A stretch of 64,000 bases of DNA from Gilliamella apicola. Lineage in GTDB: Bacteria > Pseudomonadota > Gammaproteobacteria > Enterobacterales > Orbaceae. Below the pieces are notes generated by a model. The model was given only the letters and a program-made list of their open reading frames with translations. It searched no databases and was not told where the DNA came from. Shown here one piece after another: positions 26,779 through 37,578 of the stretch (position 1 is the first letter of the stretch; each line of letters starts with the position of its first letter). A program made the position numbers and the translations under genes. The stretch spans positions 1,426,001 through 1,490,000 of the forward strand of contig NZ_CP007445.1 in the NCBI RefSeq assembly GCF_000599985.1, given 5' to 3'.

Positions 26779-27126
26779 ATGGAAAATCATCATTGTGCCG
26801 AAGAGCATTTTGAGAATAGTGGATTTAATTACACACTCTCAATGATTCGAGGTAAGTATAAAATTGTGATTCTTTATTGGTTAAACGAGAATCAGCCAAC
26901 AATGCGATTCAATGAACTTAAACGAAGCATTAATAATATTTCTTTTAAAACACTGAGTAATACCCTAAAAGAGATGGAAAAAGATAAATTAATTTTTAGA
27001 AAAGAATATCCGCAAATTCCACCTAAAGTGGAATATGGGTTATTAGAACGAGGTAAATCTTTAGTTCCTATTTTAGATATGCTTTGCCAATGGGGAAATA
27101 ATCATAAAGATGACCCATTATCATAA
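26779..27126 (+). CDS. HxlR-family transcriptional regulator
   Basis: The protein has 115 residues, starting at the ATG at 26779, preceded by GGAAAG; the ATG at 26764 would add five residues. The winged helix is FNYTLSMIRGKYKIVILYWLNENQPTMRFNELKRSINNISFKTLSNTLKEMEKDKLIFRK. A Cys occurs early (HHCAEEHF), where related redox sensors have theirs. It probably controls the divergent oxidoreductase gene. It is a different protein from the HxlR member at 5669. Confidence 0.87.
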   Translation: MENHHCAEEHFENSGFNYTLSMIRGKYKIVILYWLNENQPTMRFNELKRSINNISFKTLSNTLKEMEKDKLIFRKEYPQIPPKVEYGLLERGKSLVPILDMLCQWGNNHKDDPLS

Positions 27127-27143
27127 TCTGAAAAAACTTTATC

Positions 27144-27168
27144 CGCCGACATGGTCGGCGTATTTATA
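27144..27168 (+). terminator. Terminator between the HxlR and argE genes
   Basis: A GC-rich seven-base stem (CGCCGAC / GTCGGCG) with loop ATG separates two convergent genes. It has A-rich upstream and T-rich downstream flanks, so it could work in both directions. Confidence 0.65.
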
Positions 27169-27171
27169 TGA

Positions 27172-28329
27172 CTAAAGACAGAAATCTTTAATTAAATTTT
27201 CAATAGTTAATTTTGTTGGTTTTATAAAATCCATCGAAATAAATTCGTCAGGTTGATGAGCTTGTTCAATCGATCCTGGTCCTAAAACAATGGTTGGAGC
27301 AATTTGATTTAAATAGGGGGCTTCAGTACTGTAATTGACAGTTTGTGCTTGATGACCGACTAATTTTTCAATGTGTTGTAATGCTGGATGATCTTTTTTA
27401 CACTCATAGCCTGGAATTGGTGATACTTCATACTCTATAGCAATACGATTAGGGTACTTATCCATAACCGGCTGTAATGCTTCGCATAATGCATTATGAA
27501 TCGAACCAACATCATTATCTGGTAATACGCGTATATCAATAATCAATTCACAACATCCGCATATACGATTGGCTGCATCACCACCATGAATTACACCTAA
27601 ATTTAGAGTTGGGTAGGGCACACTAAATCCTTCATTATGATATTGTTCTTTAAATTTTTGTTTAAGCAGTAATAAACGTTCAATGACTAAATTCATAATT
27701 TCGATAGCGTTAATGCCTTTGTCTGGATCGCTTGAGTGCCCAGACTTACCAATAACTTTAATCGAATTAGATAAAAATCCTTTATGGGCACGAATGGGAA
27801 TTAATGAAGTTGGTTCTCCAATGATGGTGCAATCGGGTTGTAATTGTGTTTGTTGGGCAAAAAACGATGCGCCCGCCATCGAAGTTTCTTCATCGGCAGT
27901 GGCAAGTACATAAATTGGTTTAGTCAGTTTTTTTAGGTCTATATCTCGTAATGCATCTAAAATAAAAGCAAAAAATCCTTTCATATCAGCCGTACCAAGC
28001 CCGTATAAATTGTTATTTTCTTCGGTTAATTTGAAAGGATCTTTTGTCCATTGTCCCTCGTCAAAAGGGACAGTGTCACTATGGCCACTGAGTAATAATC
28101 CACCTTGTGTGCTATTTTCATCATTTGTGTATGTCGCCAGCATATTATATTTATCACGAGTATTTGGAACAGGTTGTATATCAATAGTAAAGCCCAAATC
28201 CGAAAACCACGATGCTAATTTATCGATGAGTAGCTTATTGGAGTAATCTAATTTTTCATTAGTAACATTGCTAATTGTCGGGGTTGAGATAAGTTCATTA
28301 TAAAGTGTTAAAAAAGATGGAAGAGCCAT
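27172..28329 (-). CDS. argE: Acetylornithine deacetylase
   Basis: The 385-residue M20-family hydrolase removes acetate from N-acetylornithine to give ornithine. I start at the ATG at 28329, preceded by AAGGTGA. Metal-binding motifs are [42 protein letters not shown] and [10 protein letters not shown], with [21 protein letters not shown] in the dimerisation domain and a C-terminal [16 protein letters not shown]. In E. coli argE is divergent from argCBH; here it lies 32 kb from argCBGH. I saw no clear ArgR site upstream. Confidence 0.93.
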   Translation of the reverse strand: MALPSFLTLYNELISTPTISNVTNEKLDYSNKLLIDKLASWFSDLGFTIDIQPVPNTRDKYNMLATYTNDENSTQGGLLLSGHSDTVPFDEGQWTKDPFKLTEENNNLYGLGTADMKGFFAFILDALRDIDLKKLTKPIYVLATADEETSMAGASFFAQQTQLQPDCTIIGEPTSLIPIRAHKGFLSNSIKVIGKSGHSSDPDKGINAIEIMNLVIERLLLLKQKFKEQYHNEGFSVPYPTLNLGVIHGGDAANRICGCCELIIDIRVLPDNDVGSIHNALCEALQPVMDKYPNRIAIEYEVSPIPGYECKKDHPALQHIEKLVGHQAQTVNYSTEAPYLNQIAPTIVLGPGSIEQAHQPDEFISMDFIKPTKLTIENLIKDFCL

Positions 28330-28587
28330 AAAAATCACCTTTAAAAAATAGTCAATATGTCCTTTAATGATTTTATAAGAATAGCACTTAGATGATTAAT
28401 TGCATATCAAGGTATTTAAAATAATAATTTAAATTCAAATTTTTAACATTTCTTGCTGTTAGCAATTGCGTTTATTTTATTTATAAAAAACTTTTGTTAT
28501 TATTTAAACCATATGGATATAGTTTGCAAAAATTTATTATTCATTTAGTCTTTATAAAATTAATTATATTCAAACAAGGCATTCTTC

Positions 28588-29661
28588 ATGAAAAAAATTA
28601 GCAAGAAATGGATCATTATCGCCCTTATCGTTGTCGTACTTGGGTTTGTTTTGTGGCAACAATTCAAAACCGATGGTTATGGAGCCGATTTCATAAGTGG
28701 TAATGGGCGTATAGAAGCAACCGAAATCAACATATCTACCAAACTAGCAGGTAGAATTGAAAAAATAAATGTTGATGAAGGTGAATTTGTCACAGCAGGT
28801 CAGCCTCTAGTTATCATGCAAACTGATACTTTGCAAGCTAAGTTAAATGAAGCTCAAGCTCAACATCGTCAAGCAATGAGTAATGAATCCACTTCAAAAG
28901 CTCAAGTTGCCTTAAAAATGAGTGACAAAGTAGCTGCGTTAGCAGGTGTTACTCAAAAAGAAAGTGATTTAGATATTGCGAATAAACATTTACAACGAAC
29001 AGCTACTCTTTACCAAAAAGGCGCTATTTCGGTTCAACAATTTGATGATGATACCGCCAAAGTCAATAGCGCGAAAGCCGCTTTAGATTCTGCTAAATCC
29101 CAAGTAGCGGCTGCCGATGCAGCAATAGAAGCTGCGCAAGCGGGTGTTGAAAGTGCTCAATCAGAAATAAACGTTGCTTTAGCAAATATTAAACAAATTC
29201 AAGCGGATATAGATGACAGTACTTTGACCGCACCTGTTGATGGACGTATTCAATATCGTATAGCCCAACTTGGCGAAGTTTTGCCTTCAGGTGGTAAAGT
29301 TTTGAACTTGGTAAATTTATCAGATGTTTATTTAACATTCTTTTTACCTGAAACTATTGTAGGTAAAGTCGGTATTGGTGATGAAGTTCGATTAGTTCTT
29401 GATGCTTTACCAGATAAAGCTATTTCTGCCAAAATTTCATTTGTATCAAGTGTTGCACAATTTACTCCTAAAACGGTAGAAACAAAAGATGAACGTCAAA
29501 AATTGATGTTTAGAGTAAAAGCACAATTAAGCCCTGAACTTTTAAGATGTTATATTACCTACGTTAAAACAGGTCTTCCTGGTGTTGCTTGGGTAAGACT
29601 TGATCCTAATACGGAGTGGCCTTCAAAGTTATCTGATGTTGCGAAATGCCAAACACAATAA
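28588..29661 (+). CDS. yhiI: HlyD-family membrane-fusion protein YhiI
   Basis: The 357-residue periplasmic adaptor has one N-terminal membrane anchor (WIIIALIVVVLGFVLW). A biotinyl-lipoyl half (GRIEKINVDEGEFVTAGQPLVIM) comes next, then a long Ala/Gln-rich coiled coil (about residues 85-210) and the second lipoyl half (LTAPVDGRIQYRIAQLGEVLPSGG). It starts the operon with rbbA and yhhJ, as in E. coli, and probably couples that ABC exporter to the outer membrane. AAGG precedes the start. Confidence 0.9.
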   Translation: MKKISKKWIIIALIVVVLGFVLWQQFKTDGYGADFISGNGRIEATEINISTKLAGRIEKINVDEGEFVTAGQPLVIMQTDTLQAKLNEAQAQHRQAMSNESTSKAQVALKMSDKVAALAGVTQKESDLDIANKHLQRTATLYQKGAISVQQFDDDTAKVNSAKAALDSAKSQVAAADAAIEAAQAGVESAQSEINVALANIKQIQADIDDSTLTAPVDGRIQYRIAQLGEVLPSGGKVLNLVNLSDVYLTFFLPETIVGKVGIGDEVRLVLDALPDKAISAKISFVSSVAQFTPKTVETKDERQKLMFRVKAQLSPELLRCYITYVKTGLPGVAWVRLDPNTEWPSKLSDVAKCQTQ

Positions 29662-29674
29662 TTGGAGATAGCAA

Positions 29675-32479
29675 ATGTCAGAATCTGATAAAAAGGATTT
29701 AGCCTTACTAGCTGAAGGTAAAACCCTTGATGATGCTGTAGTAAATGTTAGTAATGTAACATTAAAGTATAAAAATACCTGTGCACTAAATGATATCAGT
29801 ATTGCAATCCCACCAAGATGTATGGTGGGATTGATTGGGCCGGATGGGGTTGGTAAATCCAGTCTATTATCATTAATTTCTGGGGCACATGTTATCCAAG
29901 AAGGATTAGTGTACGTTCTCGATGGTGATATGAAAGATAAATCACATCGAAAAAACGTTTGTACACGTATTGCTTATATGCCACAAGGATTAGGTAAAAA
30001 TCTATATCCTACACTTTCGGTTGAAGAAAATTTACAATTTTTTGCTCGTTTATTTGGTAATGATGCAGCAGAAAGACGACGCCGTATTGATGATTTAACT
30101 AAAAGTACAGGCTTATATCCTTTTTTATCCAGACCAGCAGGTCGTCTTTCTGGTGGTATGAAACAAAAGGTTAGCTTATGTTCTGCTCTGATTCACGACC
30201 CTGATTTGCTTATTCTTGATGAACCGACAACGGGTGTCGATCCACTTTCTCGCGCGCAATTTTGGCAATTGATTAATAAGATTCGTGAACAACGACCACA
30301 AATGAGCGTGATTGTCGCAACAGCCTATATGGATGAAGCGCAAAACTTTGATTGGTTGGTGGCAATGTATGGCGGTAAAATCCTTGAAACGGGCACGCCA
30401 CAAGCATTATTAGCCAAAACGGGTAAAGATAATTTAGATGATGCCTTTATTCAGTTAATGCCCGAAGATGCGAGAGAAGGTTATGAAGCTGTCGAAATCC
30501 CTCCATTGAATTTAAATCAAGATTTGCAAGTAGCGATTGAAGCTAAAGACCTAACCAAACAATTTGGCGATTTTATTGCAGTTGATCATGTTAATTTTTC
30601 AATAAAACAAGGTGAGATATTTGGCTTTTTAGGATCAAATGGTTGCGGTAAATCAACAACCATGAAGATGTTAACTGGATTATTACCAATATCATCAGGT
30701 GAAGCGTGGTTGTTTGGTAAACCGGTCGATGCCAGTGATATTAATGTTAGACGTCATTTAGGTTATATGTCTCAAGCGTTTTCGCTTTATAGTGAATTAA
30801 CCGTTGAACAAAATCTAATTTTACATGCTCGCCTATTTGGTATTGAAGAAAGTAAAATACCAGCGAGAGTGAATGAATTACTCAAGCGTTTTGGTTTAGA
30901 AAATGACGTAAAAAGTTTACCAGAAAGCCTACCTTTAGGTGTTAAGCAAAGACTTTCTTTATCAGTTGCAGTGGTTCATAATCCTGAAATTCTTATTCTG
31001 GATGAACCTACATCAGGAGTCGATCCTATTGCTCGTGATGACTTTTGGCGTTTGATTATTGAGCTTTCTCGAAAAGATAAAGTAACCGTATTTATTACCA
31101 CCCACTTTATGAATGAGGCCGCTCGTTGCGATAGAATTTCATTAATGCACGCTGGTAAAGTATTAGCCAGCGATACGCCTGACAATATTATTCATTCCAA
31201 AAATGCCAACACTCTTGAAGAAGCGTTTATCCGTTATTTAGTTGATGCCGGTGCAGATGATACAAATATGGATGAAAAAGAAAGTGAAACATCCAAAACT
31301 GTCCCTAATGAACAAGTTAAGGTAACCCAACAAGATACCCATCATTTACAAGGATTTAGCTTAACTCGTATGGTTGGCTGTTTGTGGCGCGAAACATTAG
31401 AATTATCACGAGATCCTTTGCGTGCTTTATTAGCCTTTTTAGGTTCGGCCATTTTAATGTTGGTTATGGGTTATGGTATCACCATGGATGTACAGGATTT
31501 AAGATTTGCTGTGTTAGATCGTGACCAAAGTATTACCAGTCAAAATTATACCCTTAATCTTTCAGGCTCTAAGCGCTATTTTATCGAAAAACCGCCGATC
31601 CTTGATTATGATGATATGGATCGAAGGATGAAAAGTAATGAGATCTCTTTAGCTATCGAGATACCACCTAATTTTGGACGTGATATACAACGTGGAGATC
31701 CCGTTAATATCGGAATTTGGATTGATGGTGCTATGCCGTCTAGAGCAGATACGGTTAAAGGATATGTGCAAGGTATGCATCTTGCTTGGTTAAGTGAAAA
31801 GATAAAAACAACAACTGGAACGGAATCGAGCTCATTGGCAAACATTGAAACTCGATATCGTTATAATCCAGATGTTAAAAGTTTACAAGCAATGGTTCCG
31901 GCTGTAATTCCAATTTTATTATTAATGATTCCATCCATGTTAGCGGCATTATCCGTTGTTCGCGAAAAAGAGATGGGCTCAATCATCAATTTATATGTTA
32001 CTCCTGTAACAAGAACTGAGTTTTTATTAGGTAAACAAGTTCCTTATATTGTTATCTCTATGCTTAGCTTCTTATTACTCTTGATTATGGCTGTCACTAT
32101 ATTTGATGTACCGATAAAAGGAAGCTTCCTGACATTATGTTTAGCTGGATTAGCTTATTGCATTATTGCAACAGGGTTTGGATTGCTTGCCTCGACAGTA
32201 ACACGTAGTCAAGTTGCGGTTATATTTTTGACCACGGTTGGTACCATGTTACCTGCAATACAGTTTTCAGGATTACTTAATCCAGTAGCATCCTTAGAGG
32301 GTATTGGGCGATATATAGGAGAAGTTTATCCAACAAGTCATATGCTTGTTATTGCGCGAGGCGTTTTTAATAAAGCATTAGGACTTTTTGATTTACATAA
32401 TTCGATATTTATATTACTCATTACTATTCCGATTATACTTGGTGCAAGTATATTCCTCCTTAAGAAACAAGAAGGATAG
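29675..32479 (+). CDS. rbbA: Ribosome-associated ATPase / ABC exporter RbbA
   Basis: The 934-residue fusion has two ATPase domains followed by an ABC-2 membrane domain. Domain one: Walker [10 protein letters not shown], signature LSGGMKQK, Walker [14 protein letters not shown]. Domain two: GSNGCGKST, a degenerate signature [11 protein letters not shown], then [13 protein letters not shown]. The C-terminal third (from about residue 590) has a large extracytoplasmic loop and five or six helices. E. coli RbbA binds ribosomes and stimulates ATPase-dependent tRNA release, though its membrane part looks like an exporter. It follows yhiI by 13 bases and precedes yhhJ by five. Confidence 0.92.
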   Translation: MSESDKKDLALLAEGKTLDDAVVNVSNVTLKYKNTCALNDISIAIPPRCMVGLIGPDGVGKSSLLSLISGAHVIQEGLVYVLDGDMKDKSHRKNVCTRIAYMPQGLGKNLYPTLSVEENLQFFARLFGNDAAERRRRIDDLTKSTGLYPFLSRPAGRLSGGMKQKVSLCSALIHDPDLLILDEPTTGVDPLSRAQFWQLINKIREQRPQMSVIVATAYMDEAQNFDWLVAMYGGKILETGTPQALLAKTGKDNLDDAFIQLMPEDAREGYEAVEIPPLNLNQDLQVAIEAKDLTKQFGDFIAVDHVNFSIKQGEIFGFLGSNGCGKSTTMKMLTGLLPISSGEAWLFGKPVDASDINVRRHLGYMSQAFSLYSELTVEQNLILHARLFGIEESKIPARVNELLKRFGLENDVKSLPESLPLGVKQRLSLSVAVVHNPEILILDEPTSGVDPIARDDFWRLIIELSRKDKVTVFITTHFMNEAARCDRISLMHAGKVLASDTPDNIIHSKNANTLEEAFIRYLVDAGADDTNMDEKESETSKTVPNEQVKVTQQDTHHLQGFSLTRMVGCLWRETLELSRDPLRALLAFLGSAILMLVMGYGITMDVQDLRFAVLDRDQSITSQNYTLNLSGSKRYFIEKPPILDYDDMDRRMKSNEISLAIEIPPNFGRDIQRGDPVNIGIWIDGAMPSRADTVKGYVQGMHLAWLSEKIKTTTGTESSSLANIETRYRYNPDVKSLQAMVPAVIPILLLMIPSMLAALSVVREKEMGSIINLYVTPVTRTEFLLGKQVPYIVISMLSFLLLLIMAVTIFDVPIKGSFLTLCLAGLAYCIIATGFGLLASTVTRSQVAVIFLTTVGTMLPAIQFSGLLNPVASLEGIGRYIGEVYPTSHMLVIARGVFNKALGLFDLHNSIFILLITIPIILGASIFLLKKQEG

Positions 32480-32484
32480 ATATT

Positions 32485-33615
32485 ATGCAAGGTTTTATTA
32501 ATATTTATCGCTTAGGTATTAAAGAATTATGGGGATTAATTCGTGATCCAATCATGCTGTTTTTAATCGCCTACTGTTTTTCGGTTGATATTTATTCTGC
32601 TGCAACAGCGACTTCTGATTCGCTTCATCATGCTTCGATTGCTGTGGTTGATGAAGATGATTCACCTTTATCAAGACAAATTATTGCAGCGTTTTATCCT
32701 CCAATGTTTAACAAACCCATCAAATTAAATTCAATGGATGTTGTTGACCGTGGTATGGATACCGACACTTATACCTTCGCGTTAAATATACCGCCTAATT
32801 TTCAACGCGATGTATTAAATAATCAAAGTCCTGAAATTCAACTTAATGTTGATGCAACACGAATGGCACAGGCATTTGTTGGAAATGGCTACATTACTCA
32901 AATTGTGAATAACGAAATAACAAAATATTTTAATCAAATAGATAAACCGACCAGTTTGCCAGTTAATATTGAAGTTCACGCTGCGTTTAATCCAAATTTA
33001 ACTCGATCTTGGTTTGGTTCGGTTGTTGAAATTATTAATATTGTCACTACTTTGTCGATTATTTTGACTGGTGCAGCATTAATGAAAGAACGCGAGCATG
33101 GAACTATCGATCACTTGCTTTCAATGCCTGTTACACCGTTTCAAATTATGATATCTAAAGTTTGGTCTATGGGGCTTGTCGTTCTTGTTTCAACGTGGGG
33201 CGCACTTTTAGTTGTTGTTCAGGGTTTGTTGAATGTACCAATTGAGGGTTCTATAACACTATTTTTGATTGGTGCTGCTCTGCATTTGTTTGTAACAACG
33301 TCACTTGGTATCTTTATGGCTACTGTCGCCAAATCAACAGCACAGTTTGCAATGTTATTCATTTTGATTCTTTTGCCATTACAGATGCTTTCTGGTGGTA
33401 GTACGCCACGTGAAAGTATGCCTGAAATGGTTCAAAATATTATGTTGTTTGCGCCTACTACTCACTTTGTTGAATTAGGGCAAGCTATTTTATACCGCGG
33501 TGCGGGCTTAAGTGTAGTTTGGACTTCTTATGCTTGGTTATTAGCCATTGGTTGTGTGTTCTTTCTTATTGCCCTTAAACGTTTCCGTAGTTCAATTGTT
33601 AATATGGGATCATAA
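32485..33615 (+). CDS. yhhJ: ABC-2 type permease YhhJ
   Basis: The 376-residue membrane protein has one N-terminal helix, a large loop (about residues 45-180) and five C-terminal helices. The sequence MKEREHGTIDHLLSMPVTPFQIMISKVWSMG is the ABC-2 coupling segment, and LPLQMLSGGSTPRESMPEMVQNIMLFAPTTHFVELGQAILYRG is the family hallmark. It completes the yhiI-rbbA-yhhJ system, probably forming the channel with the RbbA membrane half. The stop codon lies in the loop of the operon terminator. Confidence 0.92.
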   Translation: MQGFINIYRLGIKELWGLIRDPIMLFLIAYCFSVDIYSAATATSDSLHHASIAVVDEDDSPLSRQIIAAFYPPMFNKPIKLNSMDVVDRGMDTDTYTFALNIPPNFQRDVLNNQSPEIQLNVDATRMAQAFVGNGYITQIVNNEITKYFNQIDKPTSLPVNIEVHAAFNPNLTRSWFGSVVEIINIVTTLSIILTGAALMKEREHGTIDHLLSMPVTPFQIMISKVWSMGLVVLVSTWGALLVVVQGLLNVPIEGSITLFLIGAALHLFVTTSLGIFMATVAKSTAQFAMLFILILLPLQMLSGGSTPRESMPEMVQNIMLFAPTTHFVELGQAILYRGAGLSVVWTSYAWLLAIGCVFFLIALKRFRSSIVNMGS

Positions 33616-33629
33616 GATCCCATATTTTC
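33601..33629 (+). terminator. Rho-independent terminator overlapping the yhhJ stop
   Basis: A perfect 11-base stem (AATATGGGATC / GATCCCATATT) has the loop ATAA, which includes the TAA stop codon of yhhJ, and is followed by TTT. Confidence 0.8.
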
Positions 33630-34374
33630 ATAATATGACAAAATGATTCATTTTGTATCTTTTTGACTTGTTATTCTTTTTCATCTTTATTTTTGTAATA
33701 GACACATCTTTTTTATTTAAATTAAAAGTATCTACACTGAATAAGATTTCGGCAATGTTAAAGTAACCCATTCGATTTATAAAATTATAAAATCAGCTAT
33801 TCATTTCATAATATAATAAAAAATCACATTAAGTTATATGGTTATATAAATATAACGCAGGAATTTTTCATAACAACACGTACAATATCTTTAATAAAAA
33901 ACCAAAATATAATCTTTTAGAGCTAGACAATAATATTCAATATAAATAGATCATTTATGTTTATTTTGAAAAAATGAATCATTATGTGAATAGAAATGTT
34001 ACTTATTTTTATAAATTAGAAATGAAAAGGACAATCTCTGGTATCACTCAAATAAATGGATTTACACATTATTTTTTATTTATCAATTAATTATAATTAA
34101 GGATATGGTACAAATCCTAACATAATTTCAAGCTCTAATACTATCTTGTTAAATTTAATTATTAAAGTTATGTAAGTAAATTGAAATGATTTGTTAATAA
34201 AATGAATTTAATTGTGATTTTTTTTGTAAAATTAATTGTTATAATTTGCCACATACCACAAACGAGGTGAGTATTAAATAATACCAACATAGTAGTTTGA
34301 GATTAGGTATTTACAGTAATACTATCATTTTATGGATATTTTGATAGTTAAAAAAAATCAGTATTGATCTTTTT
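33630..34374. other. Gene-free AT-rich stretch
   Basis: No gene is recognisable. The stretch is very AT-rich. A TATAAT near 34243 could be a promoter element, but no matching -35 is clear. Confidence 0.4.
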
Positions 34375-34431
34375 AGTTCTAAAAGGAATTAGTTCTAAAA
34401 AGAATTAGTTCTAAAGGGAAATAGTTCTAAT
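34375..34431. repeat. 16-bp tandem repeat, about 3.5 copies
   Basis: The unit AGTTCTAAAAGGAATT and close variants repeat at 34375, 34391 and 34407, with a partial copy at 34423. Copies differ in one to four bases. The array stands in a gene-free region between the yhiI-rbbA-yhhJ operon and the AraC gene. Confidence 0.85.
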
Positions 34432-34444
34432 AAAAAATATCTGA

Positions 34445-34621
34445 TTTAGGTGGAATCAAAGTAAAGGTCATTTTTGGCTTATTACTCATGGAAGATTTGG
34501 TATCACTAAAAACCTTTGCAATTTTGCCATGGAAGGCATTATTGCAAACTCCAACTTAGCTGTTTTAACGTTATTAATTTTTCTTGTCCAGGTCTTGATT
34601 CCACTGATGCTTTTTGTATAG
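34445..34621 (+). pseudogene. Possible remnant of a membrane-protein C-terminus
   Basis: A 58-codon open frame without a start codon reads GHFWLITHGRFGITKNL, then EGIIANSNLAVLTLLIFLVQVLIPLMLFV and a stop. The last helix looks like the end of a transporter. I cannot name the family. It may be a real relic or a chance frame. Confidence 0.25.
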
Positions 34622-34849
34622 AACTCTAATATTAATTATTCTTAAAATAAATCCTCAAAATCTTACTTTAATAGACTAATTTATTGATAACTGTGTTACA
34701 TTTATCAATGTGTATTTGAAAATTTATCTCAAAAATATTAATTTTTTAAAATGATACAAATTTTTAATTGGTCTAACTTTATCCAACAAAACAGTATACC
34801 ATTTTAAAAAAATTACCAATTTAATAAGTATTTTTATATTAATAAACGA

Positions 34850-35671
34850 TTAATGCCGCTTAGTATTTTTTAACTCTTTTGGTGATAATCCAAAATAAGC
34901 TCTAAATCGTTGAGAAAATCGAGCAGTAGATGAATAGCCAACCATTGTGGCAACATGTTCTGTTGAAAGACTTGATGTTTGTAATAAGTGAAGCGCACGT
35001 CCCATTAGCACTTTTTCTTTTATTTTTTGGATGTTTTCCCCTTCAAATTTTAATTTGCGATATAACGTCGCTTTACTCATGCAGATTTCTTTACTCACGT
35101 CATCTATTGTAATTTTTTTATTGTCATTTTTTTTAAATATCTCGATAACTTTTTGGGTTGTTTCCTTTTGATTAGGCAGGTGAGCTAAGTTTTGATAACC
35201 CGAACTAACTAATAAGTTGATGATCTCTTTTCTTCGGTTTTCTATTATATCTTCTGTCGCCCAATCTAAGCATTCAATAAGTTGAGATATGCATTTGTAT
35301 AAAGAACTATTAGCGTTACCGAATGTGTATGTTTCAGATTTGTTAGTATTATTATTTATTGAATTATTATCAAAATCAGAAAATTCAAATTCAACGAGTA
35401 CCGCAAGATAATTGGTATTGGCAGGAATATTTCGCATATTCATTGTTTGTACATCAGTAAAAAAAACAAAATTACCAACATTGCACGCGACTTTAGTTTC
35501 GTTACCAACGATTTTACAACCATTTAATACTACAACAAGCAGTGGTTTTAATATTGGTATATTAGACAGATCCTGTTGTAGCCTTGATTTATAAGTTGAA
35601 ACACATTTTTTATCATCCAATGTAGTACTTAAAGTTTTGAGTCTTTCTATTTCTAATTCTGTATTTTTCAT
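34850..35671 (-). CDS. AraC-family transcriptional regulator
   Basis: The 273-residue regulator has its DNA-binding domain at the C-terminus: KKITIDDVSKEICMSKATLYRKLKFEG (first HTH) and SLSTEHVATMVGYSSTARFSQRFRAYFGLSPKELK (second HTH). The N-terminal 170 residues form a weakly conserved sensor part containing an Asn-rich loop (NNNSINNNTN-like, near residue 108). I start at the ATG at 35671; a TTG three codons upstream is an alternative. Relatives include virulence and acid-stress regulators of the GadX/Rns kind. No target is adjacent. Confidence 0.85.
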   Translation of the reverse strand: MKNTELEIERLKTLSTTLDDKKCVSTYKSRLQQDLSNIPILKPLLVVVLNGCKIVGNETKVACNVGNFVFFTDVQTMNMRNIPANTNYLAVLVEFEFSDFDNNSINNNTNKSETYTFGNANSSLYKCISQLIECLDWATEDIIENRRKEIINLLVSSGYQNLAHLPNQKETTQKVIEIFKKNDNKKITIDDVSKEICMSKATLYRKLKFEGENIQKIKEKVLMGRALHLLQTSSLSTEHVATMVGYSSTARFSQRFRAYFGLSPKELKNTKRH

Positions 35672-35788
35672 CCTAATCAATCCGTTCTTATGTTATGGTC
35701 AATTATTGAGGATATTCAATATCCAATGCTAGAATATATGTTACTCTTGCTCGTATTATATATAATAACTGTTATTATTTTTAGTTAT

Positions 35789-37054
35789 TTATTTCACTAA
35801 TGGTAATTCATTCCAATCAGTAGTATAACGCTTACTCAATAATTGACGTTTTATTTGCCAAGGAGCTGACTTTTGTATTCCTCCTAATTGGATCGTATTT
35901 TTACCCATTTTTTGATTGATGGTATCAAGTGTTTTCATAAGTTTGTCATTTTTATGCAGTGATGGATTTGCTAATGGAGTAGCAAAACAGTCTAATTGAG
36001 AATAGCGGTTTTTTATTTTAAGATCCAGCAACATTACCCCTGATTTCATAAATAGAAAATCTTGCTTATATATTGCCAACAAACCTTTTTGTGCTGCTCT
36101 AATAATTAATCGTGAGTCATCGGTTGGAAAAGAAAGTGGTACTACAATTGATGGATGATATTGGTTTGAATTGTCACTAAAGCGATTAGTTTTTAAAAAA
36201 ACCAGAATAGCACTAGCGACAGATTGTTGTTGTCTAAGCTTTTCAGTTGCACGGCTCGCATGCAGACGAATCGCTTCTTGTAAATCAAATAATTTACTAG
36301 TTAAACGACCAAAACTGCGTGATATCATGATATTTTTCTTTGCAGTGGATAGGTCATCTAACTTAATACAATTAATACCTTGTAATTCTAATACTGTTCG
36401 TTCTAATGTTACCGAAAAGTTATTCCTAATATATTTTAGATTAGCTTGACGCAGGTCCCATGCAGTATGAATATTGATTCTGTTTAATTTGTTTGCAATA
36501 TGTCGACCCACGCCCCAAATATTATTAATTGAAAATGTTTCTAATATATTTTTTAGTGATTTTTCATCCGTGGGTAAGCAATAAATATTTTGATAAATGG
36601 CTTGTTTTTTGGCTATATGATTAGCTAACTTTGCTAAGGTTCGCGTTGGTGCAATACCGATACTAACAGGAATACCCGTATCTCGTTTTACAACATTTTT
36701 TATTTTTAAGCAATGTGCTGTTATATCTGCAAATCCATCTAATCTAATAAAAGCTTCATCAATAGAATAGAGTTCAATATTAGGGGTATGGTTTTGTACT
36801 GTATCAAATACTCGCTGACTCATATCACCATAAAGTTCATAATTTGAACTTAGCAAAATAATTTGTTTACGAATTTTAGATGGGATCTGATAAGCAGGCA
36901 TTCCCATAGGTATTAATGGTTTCAGTTCGTTTGAACGGGCAATAATACAGCCATCATTATTGGACAAGATCCCAATGGGTTTTCCTTCTAATTTGGGATT
37001 AAAAACGCGTTCACACGAAGCATAGAAATTATTACAATCAATTAGGCCAATCAT
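35789..37054 (-). CDS. umuC: DNA polymerase V catalytic subunit UmuC
   Basis: The 421-residue Y-family polymerase starts at MIGLIDCNNFYASCERVF (ATG at 37054), whose ATG overlaps the umuD stop as ATGA. The first Asp of DCNNFY and the pair in YSIDEAFIRLDGF (near residue 100) are the catalytic acids. The helix-hairpin-helix (NNIWGVGRHIANKLN) and the little-finger domain follow, with the C-terminal UmuC extension ending YTTDWNELPLV. It bypasses DNA lesions during the SOS response, with UmuD' and RecA. Confidence 0.93.
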   Translation of the reverse strand: MIGLIDCNNFYASCERVFNPKLEGKPIGILSNNDGCIIARSNELKPLIPMGMPAYQIPSKIRKQIILLSSNYELYGDMSQRVFDTVQNHTPNIELYSIDEAFIRLDGFADITAHCLKIKNVVKRDTGIPVSIGIAPTRTLAKLANHIAKKQAIYQNIYCLPTDEKSLKNILETFSINNIWGVGRHIANKLNRINIHTAWDLRQANLKYIRNNFSVTLERTVLELQGINCIKLDDLSTAKKNIMISRSFGRLTSKLFDLQEAIRLHASRATEKLRQQQSVASAILVFLKTNRFSDNSNQYHPSIVVPLSFPTDDSRLIIRAAQKGLLAIYKQDFLFMKSGVMLLDLKIKNRYSQLDCFATPLANPSLHKNDKLMKTLDTINQKMGKNTIQLGGIQKSAPWQIKRQLLSKRYTTDWNELPLVK

Positions 37055-37497
37055 ACATGTGCTCTTTTTCGTAGTGAATGAATGGTATGTATAACAATTC
37101 CCCAAATATGAACATCTTTACCCACTAAGGGAATTGGTGGATAAAGAGAATTACCTGACAATAAATGATGTTGGTTGTCAAATATTCCAAGACATTTACA
37201 TGTTAACTCACCATCAACTGCGGCTACTACAATATCACCAATTTTAGGCTCCAAAGAACGATCAACAACTAATAAATCACCACTAAAAATACCATAATCG
37301 ATCATAGAATCGCCTACGGCTTTAATATAATATGTTGCGCTAGGATGCTTTACTAAGTGTTCAGTCAAATCAAGTTTAGTTTCCAAATAGTCATCCGCAG
37401 GGGAAGGAAATCCAGCTCTTACTGGTGTATCAATTAAAGTTAAGTAATTTTTATCGGCAGTATTAACCATGCCAAGTACCATACAATTATTACGCAA
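37051..37497 (-). CDS. umuD: DNA polymerase V subunit UmuD (self-cleaving)
   Basis: The 148-residue S24 peptidase-like protein has cleavage site Ala28-Gly29 (VRAGFPSPADDY), nucleophile Ser64 (VGDSMIDYG) and general-base Lys101 (VDGELTCK). Cleavage releases UmuD', which joins UmuC. I favour the TTG at 37497 because AAGGAG stands seven bases before it. The ATG at 37482 (MVLGMVN) has no ribosome site, and extending to 37521 would place that AAGGAG inside the gene. A LexA box lies about 80 bases upstream. Confidence 0.88.
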   Translation of the reverse strand: MRNNCMVLGMVNTADKNYLTLIDTPVRAGFPSPADDYLETKLDLTEHLVKHPSATYYIKAVGDSMIDYGIFSGDLLVVDRSLEPKIGDIVVAAVDGELTCKCLGIFDNQHHLLSGNSLYPPIPLVGKDVHIWGIVIHTIHSLRKRAHV

Positions 37498-37578
37498 GTA
37501 CGTTCTCCTTAAAATTAACATATAAATCTACTTCGTTGTGTTATGGACATAGGGTTATAGAGATATTAAAAAACCAAT

